Shown here: in pieces, positions 26,840 to 36,642 of the stretch | How the letters are laid out: each line of letters begins with the position of its first letter | How positions within the stretch are numbered: the first letter of the stretch is position 1 | Source: an uncultured SAR86 cluster bacterium | GTDB taxonomy: Bacteria > Pseudomonadota > Gammaproteobacteria > Magnimaribacterales > D2472 | Reading direction: 5' to 3' | Length of the DNA: 64,000 nucleotides | Assembly (NCBI GenBank): GCA_902557645.1 | Contig: CACEAP010000006.1 | Coordinates: forward strand, 1 to 64,000 | The notes under the pieces: generated by a model | The model's input: only the letters and a program-made list of their open reading frames with translations | Told to the model about the DNA's origin: nothing | The model's database searches: none | Position numbers and translations under genes: made by a program

Positions 26840-28098
26840 TATTCAGATTCTATTCTTATTCTTTTAATATCTTTAACAAACTCTATAACTTTTAGTTGTT
26901 TTAAAAATTTAGAGGCTTCGCTCTCTTTGACTAAGTTGGTTATGAAATATACATTCGATGGTTTATCTTTATTGCTTATAATTTCTTCTATCTTTATATT
27001 ATTATTATCTGCTTCAGAAATAATTTTTTGGTTAACTTCTTTATCATCCTCAACCTCAATTGAGAAATAATTTTGAAATAATATTGTATTAAATTCCTTT
27101 AATGATTCTGATGAAGCTTTTTCATCTGTATTATCTGCTAAGGGAATATTATTATTAGATAAATGGATAATATCGGAAATTAGTCCTGAAGCTGTTGATT
27201 CCTGTCCGGCTCCAGATCCTGTTATATGAATTTTTCCTACCAAATCAGTATCTATCTCTATTCCATTTCTAACTCCTTGAAGTGAAGCAAGTATAGATTC
27301 CTTTCTAACCAGGGCAGGATGAGCTCTTAATTCAATTGAATTATTTATTTGGTTTGCTACTGCTAAGTGTTTAATTGCATAACCAAGATCAGATGCATTT
27401 TTAAAGTCAGTAGATGTAATATCTGAAATGCCTTCTATGTAAAACTTTTGAGGCGGTAAAGAAGTTCCATGAGCAATATAAGACAAAATGCCTATTTTGT
27501 GAGCTGCATCTATGCCATTAATATCAAAAGATGGATCAGGCTCAGCATATCCTTTCTCTTGAGCTATCGCTAATGTAGGATCAAAATCTGCACCTTTTTC
27601 CATTTCTGATAAAATAAAATTTGTTGTGCCGTTTAACATGCCAGATATCTTTGATATCTTATTTCCAGCTAACTCTTCTTGAAGAACTTTTATAATAGGG
27701 GTGCCTGCGCAGACAGCTGATTCATACAAAATTTTAATATTGTTTTTACTAGCTATATTAAAAAGCTCATCTCCATGGTGAAAAATGACCGCTTTATTTG
27801 CAGTGATGACGTGTTTTTTATTTTTTAATGCACTTAGTATTAATTCTCTTGCTGTTTCGACGCCTCCAATAAGCTCAACTACTACGTCAATATCTTGATG
27901 AGTTACATCAAAAATATCTCTTAAGATCTCAACATCCTGAGGATTGCATTTTGGGTTATCTCTTCTTGCACCAATAAATTTAATACAAATATCTAAATTA
28001 GCTTGTTTTTTTATTAATTCATGATTTTTATTTATTGCTTTATATAAGCCTGTTGCAACATTGCCCCATCCACAAATTCCTATATTAATTTTTTTCAT
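26839..28098 (-). CDS. hom: Homoserine dehydrogenase (monofunctional)
   Basis: NAD(P)H-dependent reduction of aspartate semialdehyde to homoserine, the branch point to threonine and methionine. N-terminal Rossmann motif GICGWGNVATGLY, NKAV near 105 and the catalytic-domain box GTTNFILSEM followed by YAEPDPSFDI and the GIDAAHKIGIL segment. The C-terminal 80 residues form a divergent ACT domain for threonine feedback. No aspartokinase is fused. Its neighbours thrC and dsbC are in the same series, as in Pseudomonas and relatives. Confidence 0.95.
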   Translation of the reverse strand: MKKINIGICGWGNVATGLYKAINKNHELIKKQANLDICIKFIGARRDNPKCNPQDVEILRDIFDVTHQDIDVVVELIGGVETARELILSALKNKKHVITANKAVIFHHGDELFNIASKNNIKILYESAVCAGTPIIKVLQEELAGNKISKISGMLNGTTNFILSEMEKGADFDPTLAIAQEKGYAEPDPSFDINGIDAAHKIGILSYIAHGTSLPPQKFYIEGISDITSTDFKNASDLGYAIKHLAVANQINNSIELRAHPALVRKESILASLQGVRNGIEIDTDLVGKIHITGSGAGQESTASGLISDIIHLSNNNIPLADNTDEKASSESLKEFNTILFQNYFSIEVEDDKEVNQKIISEADNNNIKIEEIISNKDKPSNVYFITNLVKESEASKFLKQLKVIEFVKDIKRIRIESE

Positions 28099-28107
28099 TT
28101 CAACCTC

Positions 28108-28827
28108 TTAACCTTGCAGTCTTTCCAGCAAATCTAAAGCTGGAACATATCCTGGTATTAATTGACCATTATTAGAAATAATTGCAGGAGTGCCTGTAAC
28201 ACCGATTTCCCTACCTAATCTATAATGCTTCTCAACTGGATGATTATCACAATATTGAAATTTTATATCTTTTCCTTGTTTTAATTCAGTTAATGTTTTG
28301 TTTGGGTTATCTGAACACCATGCACCAACAATTTTTGAATATGATTGTGATTGGAGGCCAGATCTAGGGAATGCTGCATAATTAATTGAGATACCTAAGT
28401 TATTATATTCATGAATTTCATTATGAAGTTTCCTGCAATACCCACAATCAATATCTGTAAAAATAGTAACTGAATATAATTCATTTTTAGCAGGAAATGA
28501 TATTAGTTCTGATTTACTAATTTGAGAAATAAGCTTTATCCTCTCTTTACTTCTCTCAAACTCGGTTACATTTATTAGTCCGTTAGTTGTTATTTGAAAT
28601 ATGTCTCCAACTATTAAAAAATCTCCATCTGCAGATATATACACTGATTGCATTTCTTTAAGGTCAAGTTTATAAATGCCTTTTATGGGTGTTTGAGTAA
28701 TATCAATGATTTGAGCTCCCTCAGGAAGAACATTAGAAAGTTTTTCGATAAGAATATTTTTACCTTCAAACGCTTGAATGCTTGAACTTATAAGAATAGC
28801 AATTAATAAATATTTATATTTATTCAT
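28108..28827 (-). CDS. dsbC: Thiol:disulfide interchange protein DsbC
   Basis: Periplasmic disulfide isomerase. A signal peptide covers about 1-19 (ends IQAFEG), then comes the N-terminal dimerisation domain and the thioredoxin domain with the CGYC active site in DIDCGYCRKLH (about 125-135) and the cis-proline in GVTGTPAI. A further cysteine pair (WCSDNP, YCDNH) is the structural pair seen in DsbC. Length is 239. It lies between xerD and hom, the common gammaproteobacterial order. Confidence 0.95.
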   Translation of the reverse strand: MNKYKYLLIAILISSSIQAFEGKNILIEKLSNVLPEGAQIIDITQTPIKGIYKLDLKEMQSVYISADGDFLIVGDIFQITTNGLINVTEFERSKERIKLISQISKSELISFPAKNELYSVTIFTDIDCGYCRKLHNEIHEYNNLGISINYAAFPRSGLQSQSYSKIVGAWCSDNPNKTLTELKQGKDIKFQYCDNHPVEKHYRLGREIGVTGTPAIISNNGQLIPGYVPALDLLERLQG

Positions 28828-28829
28828 AG

Positions 28830-29732
28830 TTAACCCCTAGGGTGATGCTTCTTTAATGCATCACTGAGTCTTTGTTTGGCAATGTGAGTATATATTTGAG
28901 TAGTAGATAAGTCACTATGACCTAATAACAATTGTACTGACCTTAGATCAGCTCCTCTATTTAATAAATGTGTTGCAAAAGCATGTCTAAGTGTATGAGG
29001 GGAGATATCTTTTTTAAGGTCAATAATTTTTGAATAGATTTTTACTCTATGCCAAAAGGCTTCTCGAGTTATTTTTGAACCTGTGGTATTAACAAAGATA
29101 TTTTGTATTGATCTATTAATATTACTCTTTGACCTTCTTTCAAAATATATTTTCATATAATAATTAGCAGATTCTCCAAATGGAATGAGTCTTTCTTTTG
29201 AGCCTTTACCCAAAACTTTTACAATAGATCTTGATAAATCAATATCAGAAAATTTTAAATTAATTAATTCGCTAACCCTCATTCCTGTAGCATAAAGAAT
29301 CTCCAGCATAGCTTTATCACGAGATCCTATAAAAGATTCTTGATTTGGAGAATTGAGAAGCATATCAACATCATCCTCTGATATTGATACTGGGAGTTTC
29401 TTTTCTTGTTTTGGTGCTGGTATATCTCCAACAGGATTATCTTTAATTTTACTTTTTTTTACTAGAAATAAAAAAAATGCTTTAAGTGAAGATATTTTTC
29501 TGTTGACAGTGCTACTTTTATATTTTTTTTTAAATAGAAACTGAATATATTCTTCAATATTATTTTTCTTAAGATCTTTAAGAGGTGTATTTAGACAATT
29601 AGCAGACCAATTATATGCATCTAATAAATCGCTTTTATATGATTCTACAGTATTTTTTGAAAGTCCTTTTTCTATATACATAAAGTCAAGAAAGGAAACT
29701 AGATAAGAATCCTTTTCATGATGTTTTTTCAT
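28830..29732 (-). CDS. xerD: Site-specific tyrosine recombinase XerD
   Basis: Resolves chromosome dimers at dif with XerC. SAM-like N-terminal domain (about 10-95) is followed by the catalytic domain with Arg in YATGMRVSEL, Lys in GKGSKERLIPFG, HxxR in HTLRHAFATHLL, His in LLGHSDLSTTQIY and the nucleophile Tyr in the same segment. Length 300 is exact for XerD. It starts 4 bases after rplS and ends 2 bases before dsbC. No dif site is visible in the window. Confidence 0.96.
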   Translation of the reverse strand: MKKHHEKDSYLVSFLDFMYIEKGLSKNTVESYKSDLLDAYNWSANCLNTPLKDLKKNNIEEYIQFLFKKKYKSSTVNRKISSLKAFFLFLVKKSKIKDNPVGDIPAPKQEKKLPVSISEDDVDMLLNSPNQESFIGSRDKAMLEILYATGMRVSELINLKFSDIDLSRSIVKVLGKGSKERLIPFGESANYYMKIYFERRSKSNINRSIQNIFVNTTGSKITREAFWHRVKIYSKIIDLKKDISPHTLRHAFATHLLNRGADLRSVQLLLGHSDLSTTQIYTHIAKQRLSDALKKHHPRG

Positions 29733-29736
29733 AGTA

Positions 29737-30465
29737 TTACTCTAATCTTTCTTTAATTCGTGCGGATTTACCTGATCGATCTCTAAGATAGAATAACTTA
29801 GCTTGTCTTACATCACCTTTCCTTTTTACAGAAATTGAATCAATCATTGGACTATGCATTTGGAAAGTTCTTTCAACACCAATGCCACTTGAGATTTTTC
29901 TAACTACAAAAGAGGAATTGATTCCCCCTTTCTTTACACCCATAACAACACCTTCAAAAACCTGAAGTCTTGTTCTGTTTCCTTCTTTTACTTTAACTGA
30001 TACTGCGACTGTGTCGCCAGGTCTAAATGAAGGAAGGTCTGATCTTAATTGTTTAGATTCAAAGGCTTTAAGAATTTCAGCTGATGATCTTTCATTTGTA
30101 GAAATTGCTACTGGAGCTTCTTCTTCGGCTTCTGCTACAACCTCTTCAGCTGGTTCTTCAACTGGAGCTTCTTCTTCGGCTTCTGCTACAACCTCTTCAG
30201 CTGGTTCTTCAACTGGAGCTTCGGCTACATTAAAATGAGATTCCCATTCCTCTATTAATTTAACTTTAGTTAAACTAATATCTAAATTTAAACCATTATT
30301 GCTAGCTGCTTCTACAATTTCAGCTTTTTTCATTTTATTTAGCTGTGTTTTTGTAGGTATTTCAACTGATTTATCTTCTGCAGTCTCACTGCTTACTAAA
30401 TCACTAGCACCTTGAATTAATCTTGAGAAAAAACCTTTTTTCTTTGTATCTTTATTGTCGCTCAT
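29737..30465 (-). CDS. rplS: 50S ribosomal protein L19 with long N-terminal extension
   Basis: Residues from about 126 to 242 are a normal L19 ([48 protein letters not shown]). Before it lie about 125 extra residues: a basic start ([13 protein letters not shown]), a helical segment at about 37-78 ([20 protein letters not shown]) like the SAP or Rho-N fold, then two exact 17-residue acidic repeats ([17 protein letters not shown]) and a partial third. No ATG with a good site is seen at the L19 core start, and the whole frame is conserved with the operon ATG, so the extension is probably translated. It is last of the rpsP-rimM-trmD-rplS set. Confidence 0.92.
   Translation of the reverse strand: MSDNKDTKKKGFFSRLIQGASDLVSSETAEDKSVEIPTKTQLNKMKKAEIVEAASNNGLNLDISLTKVKLIEEWESHFNVAEAPVEEPAEEVVAEAEEEAPVEEPAEEVVAEAEEEAPVAISTNERSSAEILKAFESKQLRSDLPSFRPGDTVAVSVKVKEGNRTRLQVFEGVVMGVKKGGINSSFVVRKISSGIGVERTFQMHSPMIDSISVKRKGDVRQAKLFYLRDRSGKSARIKERLE
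30111..30229. repeat. Perfect 51-bp tandem repeat in the L19 extension
   Basis: Two identical 51-base copies (30111-30161 and 30162-30212, beginning ctggagcttcttcttcgg) and the first 11 or so bases of a third. Each copy encodes a 17-residue acidic unit. Identity at the nucleotide level, including third positions, points to recent duplication by slippage or unequal exchange. Confidence 0.9.
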
Positions 30466-30484
30466 AATTTTTGCCTAAAAAGTG

Positions 30485-31216
30485 CTACAGGATACTCTGC
30501 GAAGCCAAATCTTCCAAGAGTTTTCTTTGTTTTTTTGTTAATTTTACATTATTTAGCAAGTCAGGTCTTCTAATAATAGTTGCTTCAATAGATTTTTGAT
30601 CTTTCCATTCTTTAATTTTCTTATGATCACCCGATAGAAGAACTTCTGGAACTGGAATTTCTTCAAAAACTTCAGGCCTAGAGTATTGAGGGCCTTTTAG
30701 CAATCCATTTGAGAAAGAGTCATTTTTACTAGAATCTTTATTTCCAAGAACTCCTGGTATATGTCTTATTACTGAATCAACAATGCATAAAGCTGCGATT
30801 TCACCTCCGCTGATAATAAAATCTCCAATAGATATTTCTTCATCAACATATTTATCAATAAACCTCTGGTCTATTCCTTCATACCTTCCACAAATAAAAG
30901 TAACTGAAGGCTCTTTAGATAGTTTTTTAGCCTTAGTATTATTAAATAACGCTCCTTGTGGAGATAAATAGATTACTTTTCCAAGTTTTTCTTTAGGTAT
31001 ATTGTTAAGTGATTTTTTTAAAGGCTCAGCCATCATTACCATCCCCTCTCCTCCTCCATATGGCTTGCTATCGATTTGACCATGTTTATTCACAGGATAA
31101 TCTCTAATATCTTGAAGTTTAATAGAGAAACTTTTATTAGTTTTTGCTTTACCAATAACCCCATAATTAAGAGCATCAAAAACTTCTGGAAAAATTGTCA
31201 AAATATTAATATGCAT
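30485..31216 (-). CDS. trmD: tRNA (guanine-37-N1)-methyltransferase
   Basis: SPOUT-class enzyme making m1G37 in tRNAs, preventing frameshifts. N-terminal MHINILTIFPEVFDALNYGVIG is diagnostic. The knot contains YLSPQGALFN, CGRYEGIDQRF and ISIGDFIISGGE. Length is 243. It lies 2 bases after rimM and 19 bases before rplS. Confidence 0.97.
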   Translation of the reverse strand: MHINILTIFPEVFDALNYGVIGKAKTNKSFSIKLQDIRDYPVNKHGQIDSKPYGGGEGMVMMAEPLKKSLNNIPKEKLGKVIYLSPQGALFNNTKAKKLSKEPSVTFICGRYEGIDQRFIDKYVDEEISIGDFIISGGEIAALCIVDSVIRHIPGVLGNKDSSKNDSFSNGLLKGPQYSRPEVFEEIPVPEVLLSGDHKKIKEWKDQKSIEATIIRRPDLLNNVKLTKKQRKLLEDLASQSIL

Positions 31217-31218
31217 TT

Positions 31219-31749
31219 TTAGTAATCCTTACCCCAGTCAACAAATAATAGATTTTCCTTTACTGAAAAAGAAATAATATATTTATCTTTTATAAATGGA
31301 ATTAATCTGCATTCATTGTCTATTGATAGTTTGGATGGTATTACTTTTAAAATATCAGAGGATCCATAATTAGTTACTTCTTCTATGGTGCCTAAATTTT
31401 CATCTAATGTATTTAAAACCATCATGCCTTCTAGATTATGCCAATATATTTCATTATCAGGCAGTTCAGGAAGTTCAGATTTTTTGATATAAATTTTTTT
31501 GTTAGTTAAATTTTTTACTTCATCTACACCATTTATCTCTTTTATCTTTGATATTAATTTATTGTTAGAAATCTTAATATATTCAAAATTTATAGATTCT
31601 AAAGATGATCCTATTTTAAAATCAGAGTAACGGATAATGTTTTCTTTTGGATCACAGAGTGAGTTGAGAAAAAACTCGCCTTTAAGCCCTTTTGATTTTC
31701 CAACTTTGGCTACAAGAATGAAATCAGATGTATCTCTATTTTTTTTCAT
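31219..31749 (-). CDS. rimM: 16S rRNA maturation factor RimM
   Basis: Assists assembly of the 30S head domain and binds S19. N-terminal RimM barrel ([16 protein letters not shown]) and C-terminal PRC-like barrel ([40 protein letters not shown]). Length 176 is normal. Its ATG lies inside the last codons of rpsP (14-base overlap), so translation is probably coupled to the end of the S16 acidic tail. Confidence 0.95.
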   Translation of the reverse strand: MKKNRDTSDFILVAKVGKSKGLKGEFFLNSLCDPKENIIRYSDFKIGSSLESINFEYIKISNNKLISKIKEINGVDEVKNLTNKKIYIKKSELPELPDNEIYWHNLEGMMVLNTLDENLGTIEEVTNYGSSDILKVIPSKLSIDNECRLIPFIKDKYIISFSVKENLLFVDWGKDY

Positions 31750-32242
31750 CTTCTGAAGCTTCCTCAGCAGGAGCTTCTTCTACAGGAGCTTCTTCTGCAG
31801 CTTCCTCAGCAGGAGCTTCTTCTGCAGCTTCCTCAGCAGGAGCTTCTTCTACAGGAGCTTCTTCTACAGGAGCTTCTTCTGTAGCTTCTTCTTCTAATGC
31901 TTTAGCAGCCGCCTCTTCAGCAAGTTTTTTAGCTATGGCTTCTTTTTTAGCATCTTGTTTTGCTTTCTTTGCTGCTAGCTTTGTTTCAAGCTCTTCAGGT
32001 GTTAATTTTGCTTCTTTTACAAGACTAGCAACTCTTTCACTTAACTGAGCTCCTTTAGCAACCCATTGATCAACCTTTTCAAGATTGATTCTCAATCTTT
32101 CTTCTTGACCTTGAGCGGTAGGATTAAAGAACCCTAACCTTTCTATAAAAGCTCCATCTCGAGGCTTTCTTTCGTCAGCAACTGTTATATTGTAGTAAGG
32201 GTTTTTTTTGGCCCCACTTCTAGCTAATCTTATTATTACCAT
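31736..32242 (-). CDS. rpsP: 30S ribosomal protein S16 with acidic C-terminal tail
   Basis: Residues 1-80 are typical S16 ([32 protein letters not shown]). About 88 further residues follow: a Lys/Ala-rich likely coiled coil (about 81-118) and an acidic Glu/Ala/Pro tail made of EEAPVEE and [10 protein letters not shown] units (about 119-163). Usual S16 is 80-90 residues. Extended S16 tails occur in some other bacteria, but the match in composition with the L19 extension two genes downstream is notable. It is first gene of the minus-strand series. Confidence 0.95.
   Translation of the reverse strand: MVIIRLARSGAKKNPYYNITVADERKPRDGAFIERLGFFNPTAQGQEERLRINLEKVDQWVAKGAQLSERVASLVKEAKLTPEELETKLAAKKAKQDAKKEAIAKKLAEEAAAKALEEEATEEAPVEEAPVEEAPAEEAAEEAPAEEAAEEAPVEEAPAEEASEDEKK
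31757..31895. repeat. Short degenerate repeats in the S16 tail
   Basis: A run of 12- to 30-base units built from ggagcttcttct, gcagcttcctca and acaggagcttct, encoding the EEAP/EEAA tail. The gcttcctcagcaggagcttcttct block occurs three times. The motif ggagcttcttct is shared with the L19 repeat 1.6 kb away. Confidence 0.8.
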
Positions 32243-32344
32243 ACTGTCTCAAATAAAAATTTATGTTAAAAAGGCGTGTATTTTAGTTTAACCTTGATAA
32301 TTTTGATAGTATTAATATATAAGTTTTTACAAACTAATAATTAA

Positions 32345-32923
32345 ATGAATCTTTTATATATCGCTTTTAGCTCTTCTTTTGCATATTTTATAACTAAAAT
32401 GCTATATAAAAGATCAAATTATATTTATATTTCTACATTTATAGCGTGCTTAGCAGGTCTAATTAGTTATTTTGCAATCTATAGCGATAACTTAAATAAT
32501 TGGGTAATGTCATCGCATCTATATGTTACTGCTATGTCCATAACTTTATTAATTATTGTCTCATATGAAGTATTTCTTTTAGAGTGGCGTGTTAAGAAAG
32601 TTAAGATTGGTGAATTTTTAGATGACATACCATTTTCAATAGAAAGAAATTACAAAACTACTTTTAAGCTTGCTGGTATAGGAATAATGTTTCTTACTTT
32701 AGCTTTATTAAGTGGTTTTTATATTACTGATATTGTTACAACAGAGATCCAGCTTAAAGCATTATATACATCTATATCTTGGTTAATATATTTCTCAATT
32801 CTCGTAGGAACGAAGTACTTTAATTTAAAAACTAAATACGCCGTAAGGGGTTTAGTTTTTACACTTGTGTTTCTTTTAATTGCTTATATGGGTAATTCAT
32901 ATATTTTTAGTACAATAGCTTAA
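32345..32923 (+). CDS. ypjD: CcsA/YpjD-family inner-membrane protein
   Basis: Hydrophobic protein of 192 residues with about six predicted membrane helices. It is placed as E. coli ypjD is, next to the rpsP operon and before a CNNM/CBS protein, and the length and topology agree with the YpjD/HemX branch of cytochrome c assembly-like proteins. The usual WGxxWxWD haem motif of CcsA is absent. The call rests mainly on context and topology. Its TAA shares a base with the next ATG (TAATG). Confidence 0.6.
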   Translation: MNLLYIAFSSSFAYFITKMLYKRSNYIYISTFIACLAGLISYFAIYSDNLNNWVMSSHLYVTAMSITLLIIVSYEVFLLEWRVKKVKIGEFLDDIPFSIERNYKTTFKLAGIGIMFLTLALLSGFYITDIVTTEIQLKALYTSISWLIYFSILVGTKYFNLKTKYAVRGLVFTLVFLLIAYMGNSYIFSTIA

Positions 32924-34179
32924 TGCTAGAAGAGCCTTCGTTATTAATCTTACTAATTGTATTAGTATTTCTTTTAATCCTTTCAGGCTTCTTTTCAGGC
33001 TCTGAAACAGGAATGATGGCCTCAAATAAGGTCAAATTAAAAAATCTCTCTAAAAAGGGCAATAAAGGTGCTGCAAGAGCATTAAAACTTCTGCAAAGGC
33101 CAGACAAACTATTATCTGCAATATTAGTAGGTAATAATTTTGCAAATATTCTAGCATCAGCAATTGTAACTATCTTGATGATAGATTATTTTAATGGAAG
33201 CGTACTTCTTGGATCAATTATATTAACAATAATTGTTTTAATCTTTTCTGAAATTACTCCAAAAACAATTGCAGCAATAAAATCTGAAGAATTTGCAATA
33301 AAATCTTCCTGGCTTCTAAAGATCTTTGGATCTATTTTTAGTCCCATTATTGTTATCATAAATTCAATTAGTTCAAGAATATTACGTCTTGTAAAACTAG
33401 ATATAAAAAAGTCGCAGGCAAATGATAATCTTAATACTCAAGAGTTAAGAACTTTATTGGAAGAGTCTGGTGATTTAATTCCATATCAATTTAAAGAAAT
33501 GCTATCTTCTATTCTAGGTATGGAGGAATTGGTCGTAGAAGATATTATGACCCCTAATGCTGAGGTAATTGGTATAGATATAAATGATTCATTTGAAAAT
33601 GCAAAAAATATTATTGAATCAAGCTCTTATTCCTTACTCCCAGTTTACAAAGGTACTATTGATGGGATACAAGGAATCTTACATCTTAAAGATTCACACT
33701 CATTTCTCAATCTATTGCAAGAAAATAAAGATTTAAAAGACTCTTTATTAGAAACTTACTTTGTTTCTCAATCGACTACTTTAATAAAACAACTAAGCGA
33801 GTTTCAAAAATTAGATAGAAATGTAGGCATGGTGGTTGATGAGTATGGCGAAATAGAAGGATTAATAACTTTAGACGATATTTTTGTTGAAATAGTTGGT
33901 AGGTTTGGAAATGAAAAAGTGGAATTTGAGAAAGAGTTTGTTAAACGAAAAGATGGTTCTATTGTTACAGATGGTAATTGTAAAATTCGTGATTTAAATA
34001 AATATGCTAATTGGTTTCTACCAGAGGCTAATTCAAAAACAATTAATGGTTTGTTAACAGAGTATATTGATCAAATACCCCAAGCTAATGTTTGTGTTGA
34101 AATTAAAAATTACCGATTTGAAATTCTTGAAATTGAAGATAATCAAATATCTCAAGTAAAAGTTGTTAAGTATTCATAA
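32923..34179 (+). CDS. CNNM/CBS-domain transporter, HlyC/CorC (YfjD) family
   Basis: Membrane protein linked to magnesium/cobalt homeostasis. N-terminal DUF21/CNNM domain with helices at about 5-25, 60-85, 90-112 and 125-150 and the motif FFSGSETGMMASN. Two CBS domains follow (VEDIMTPNAEVIGID, then EIEGLITLDDIFVEIVG), and the C-terminal CorC_HlyC domain (NCKIRDLNKYANWFLP). Length is 418. It is translationally coupled to the YpjD-like gene. This is the E. coli ypjD-yfjD pair, but without ffh between rpsP and ypjD. It converges on groEL. Confidence 0.9.
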   Translation: MLEEPSLLILLIVLVFLLILSGFFSGSETGMMASNKVKLKNLSKKGNKGAARALKLLQRPDKLLSAILVGNNFANILASAIVTILMIDYFNGSVLLGSIILTIIVLIFSEITPKTIAAIKSEEFAIKSSWLLKIFGSIFSPIIVIINSISSRILRLVKLDIKKSQANDNLNTQELRTLLEESGDLIPYQFKEMLSSILGMEELVVEDIMTPNAEVIGIDINDSFENAKNIIESSSYSLLPVYKGTIDGIQGILHLKDSHSFLNLLQENKDLKDSLLETYFVSQSTTLIKQLSEFQKLDRNVGMVVDEYGEIEGLITLDDIFVEIVGRFGNEKVEFEKEFVKRKDGSIVTDGNCKIRDLNKYANWFLPEANSKTINGLLTEYIDQIPQANVCVEIKNYRFEILEIEDNQISQVKVVKYS

Positions 34180-34181
34180 AA

Positions 34182-34202
34182 AACGGGGCATAAAGCCCCG
34201 TT
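34182..34202 (-). terminator. Rho-independent terminator of groESL
   Basis: Stem AACGGGGC/GCCCCGTT with a 5-base loop, followed on the - strand by TTTTTTATG, directly after the groEL stop. On the + strand the trailing TTAAATTTATT could give weaker termination for the CNNM gene. This is the clearest intrinsic terminator in the window. Confidence 0.9.
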
Positions 34203-34223
34203 AAATTTATTCTAGATCAGAAA

Positions 34224-35891
<1,668 letters not shown>

Positions 35892-35895
35892 TTAA

Positions 35896-36186
35896 TTAAG
35901 ATTCTATAACACCAAAAATATCGCTTTCACTTAAAATTAGATATTCTTGTCCATCAATTTTTACTTCGCTGCCGCCATATTGTCCAAATATAACAATATC
36001 TCCTGCATTAACTCCAACAGGGTTAACTTCACCAGCATTATTCTTTTTACCAGGTCCAACTGCAATAACAACACCTTGAGAAGGTTTTTCTGTTGCAGTG
36101 CCTGATAAAATAATACCTCCGGCAGATGTTTTCTCTTCTTCTGTTCTTTCTACAAGAACTTTGTCATGTAAAGGTCTTAATTTCAT
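35896..36186 (-). CDS. groES: Co-chaperonin GroES (Hsp10)
   Basis: Heptameric lid of the GroEL chamber. 96 residues with KLRPLHDKVLVER, the mobile loop EEKTSAGGIILSGTA and the C-terminal GQEYLILSESDIFGVI. GGGAG precedes the ATG. It is first gene of groESL; the 102-base gap before the VanZ-like gene should hold the promoter. Confidence 0.97.
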   Translation of the reverse strand: MKLRPLHDKVLVERTEEEKTSAGGIILSGTATEKPSQGVVIAVGPGKKNNAGEVNPVGVNAGDIVIFGQYGGSEVKIDGQEYLILSESDIFGVIES

Positions 36187-36288
36187 TAGTATTCTCCCTA
36201 ATCTATGAATTATAAAAATTACTATAAATAAGTGATTTCATCTTAAATTATCAATCTAAAAAGTTAATTGAGGGCTAATTAAGATAAA

Positions 36289-36642
36289 TCAATAGCTAGG
36301 ATATATCTTTTTTAGATATTTCCAAGATAAATATCCAACTAATACACCAAAAATATCAAATAAAAGATCTAATAGCTCAAAATTTCTGTATGAGATGTAG
36401 TTTTGAATAATTTCTATTAATAATCCATAGAGGATCAATCCTAGCAATATAACAAATCTATTTACATTAAATTTAGAAGCATAAGCAAAAAATGTTATAA
36501 ATGAAAAGGTGGCCATATGTAGTAACTTGTCTTGTAACAAGAATTTGGCTAAATCTGGATCAATAGATATAAAACTAAAAACAGAAGTAACAACAATACT
36601 TGAAAAAAAAATAAATCTTACAAAACTAATAATCATGGGCAT
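36289..36642 (-). CDS. VanZ-like small membrane protein
   Basis: 117 residues with about four membrane helices. The segment DKLLHMATFSFITFF and the later GLLIEIIQNYISYR followed by DLLFDIFGVLVGY are typical of VanZ-like proteins. Biochemical role is unclear; the family includes a teicoplanin-resistance protein. Its start overlaps the end of ampG by 17 bases, making it part of the peptidoglycan-recycling cluster. An alternative ATG is two codons in. Confidence 0.82.
   Translation of the reverse strand: MPMIISFVRFIFFSSIVVTSVFSFISIDPDLAKFLLQDKLLHMATFSFITFFAYASKFNVNRFVILLGLILYGLLIEIIQNYISYRNFELLDLLFDIFGVLVGYLSWKYLKKIYPSY

Noticed and set aside
30111-30229. Tandem repeats considered as a CRISPR array
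   Set aside because: Copies are directly adjacent without spacers and lie in frame inside rplS.
31728-32048. Open frame of 106 residues on + strand, Ser/Ala/Gly rich
   Set aside because: It is the antisense of the S16 acidic repeat tail; low-complexity composition and no ribosome site.
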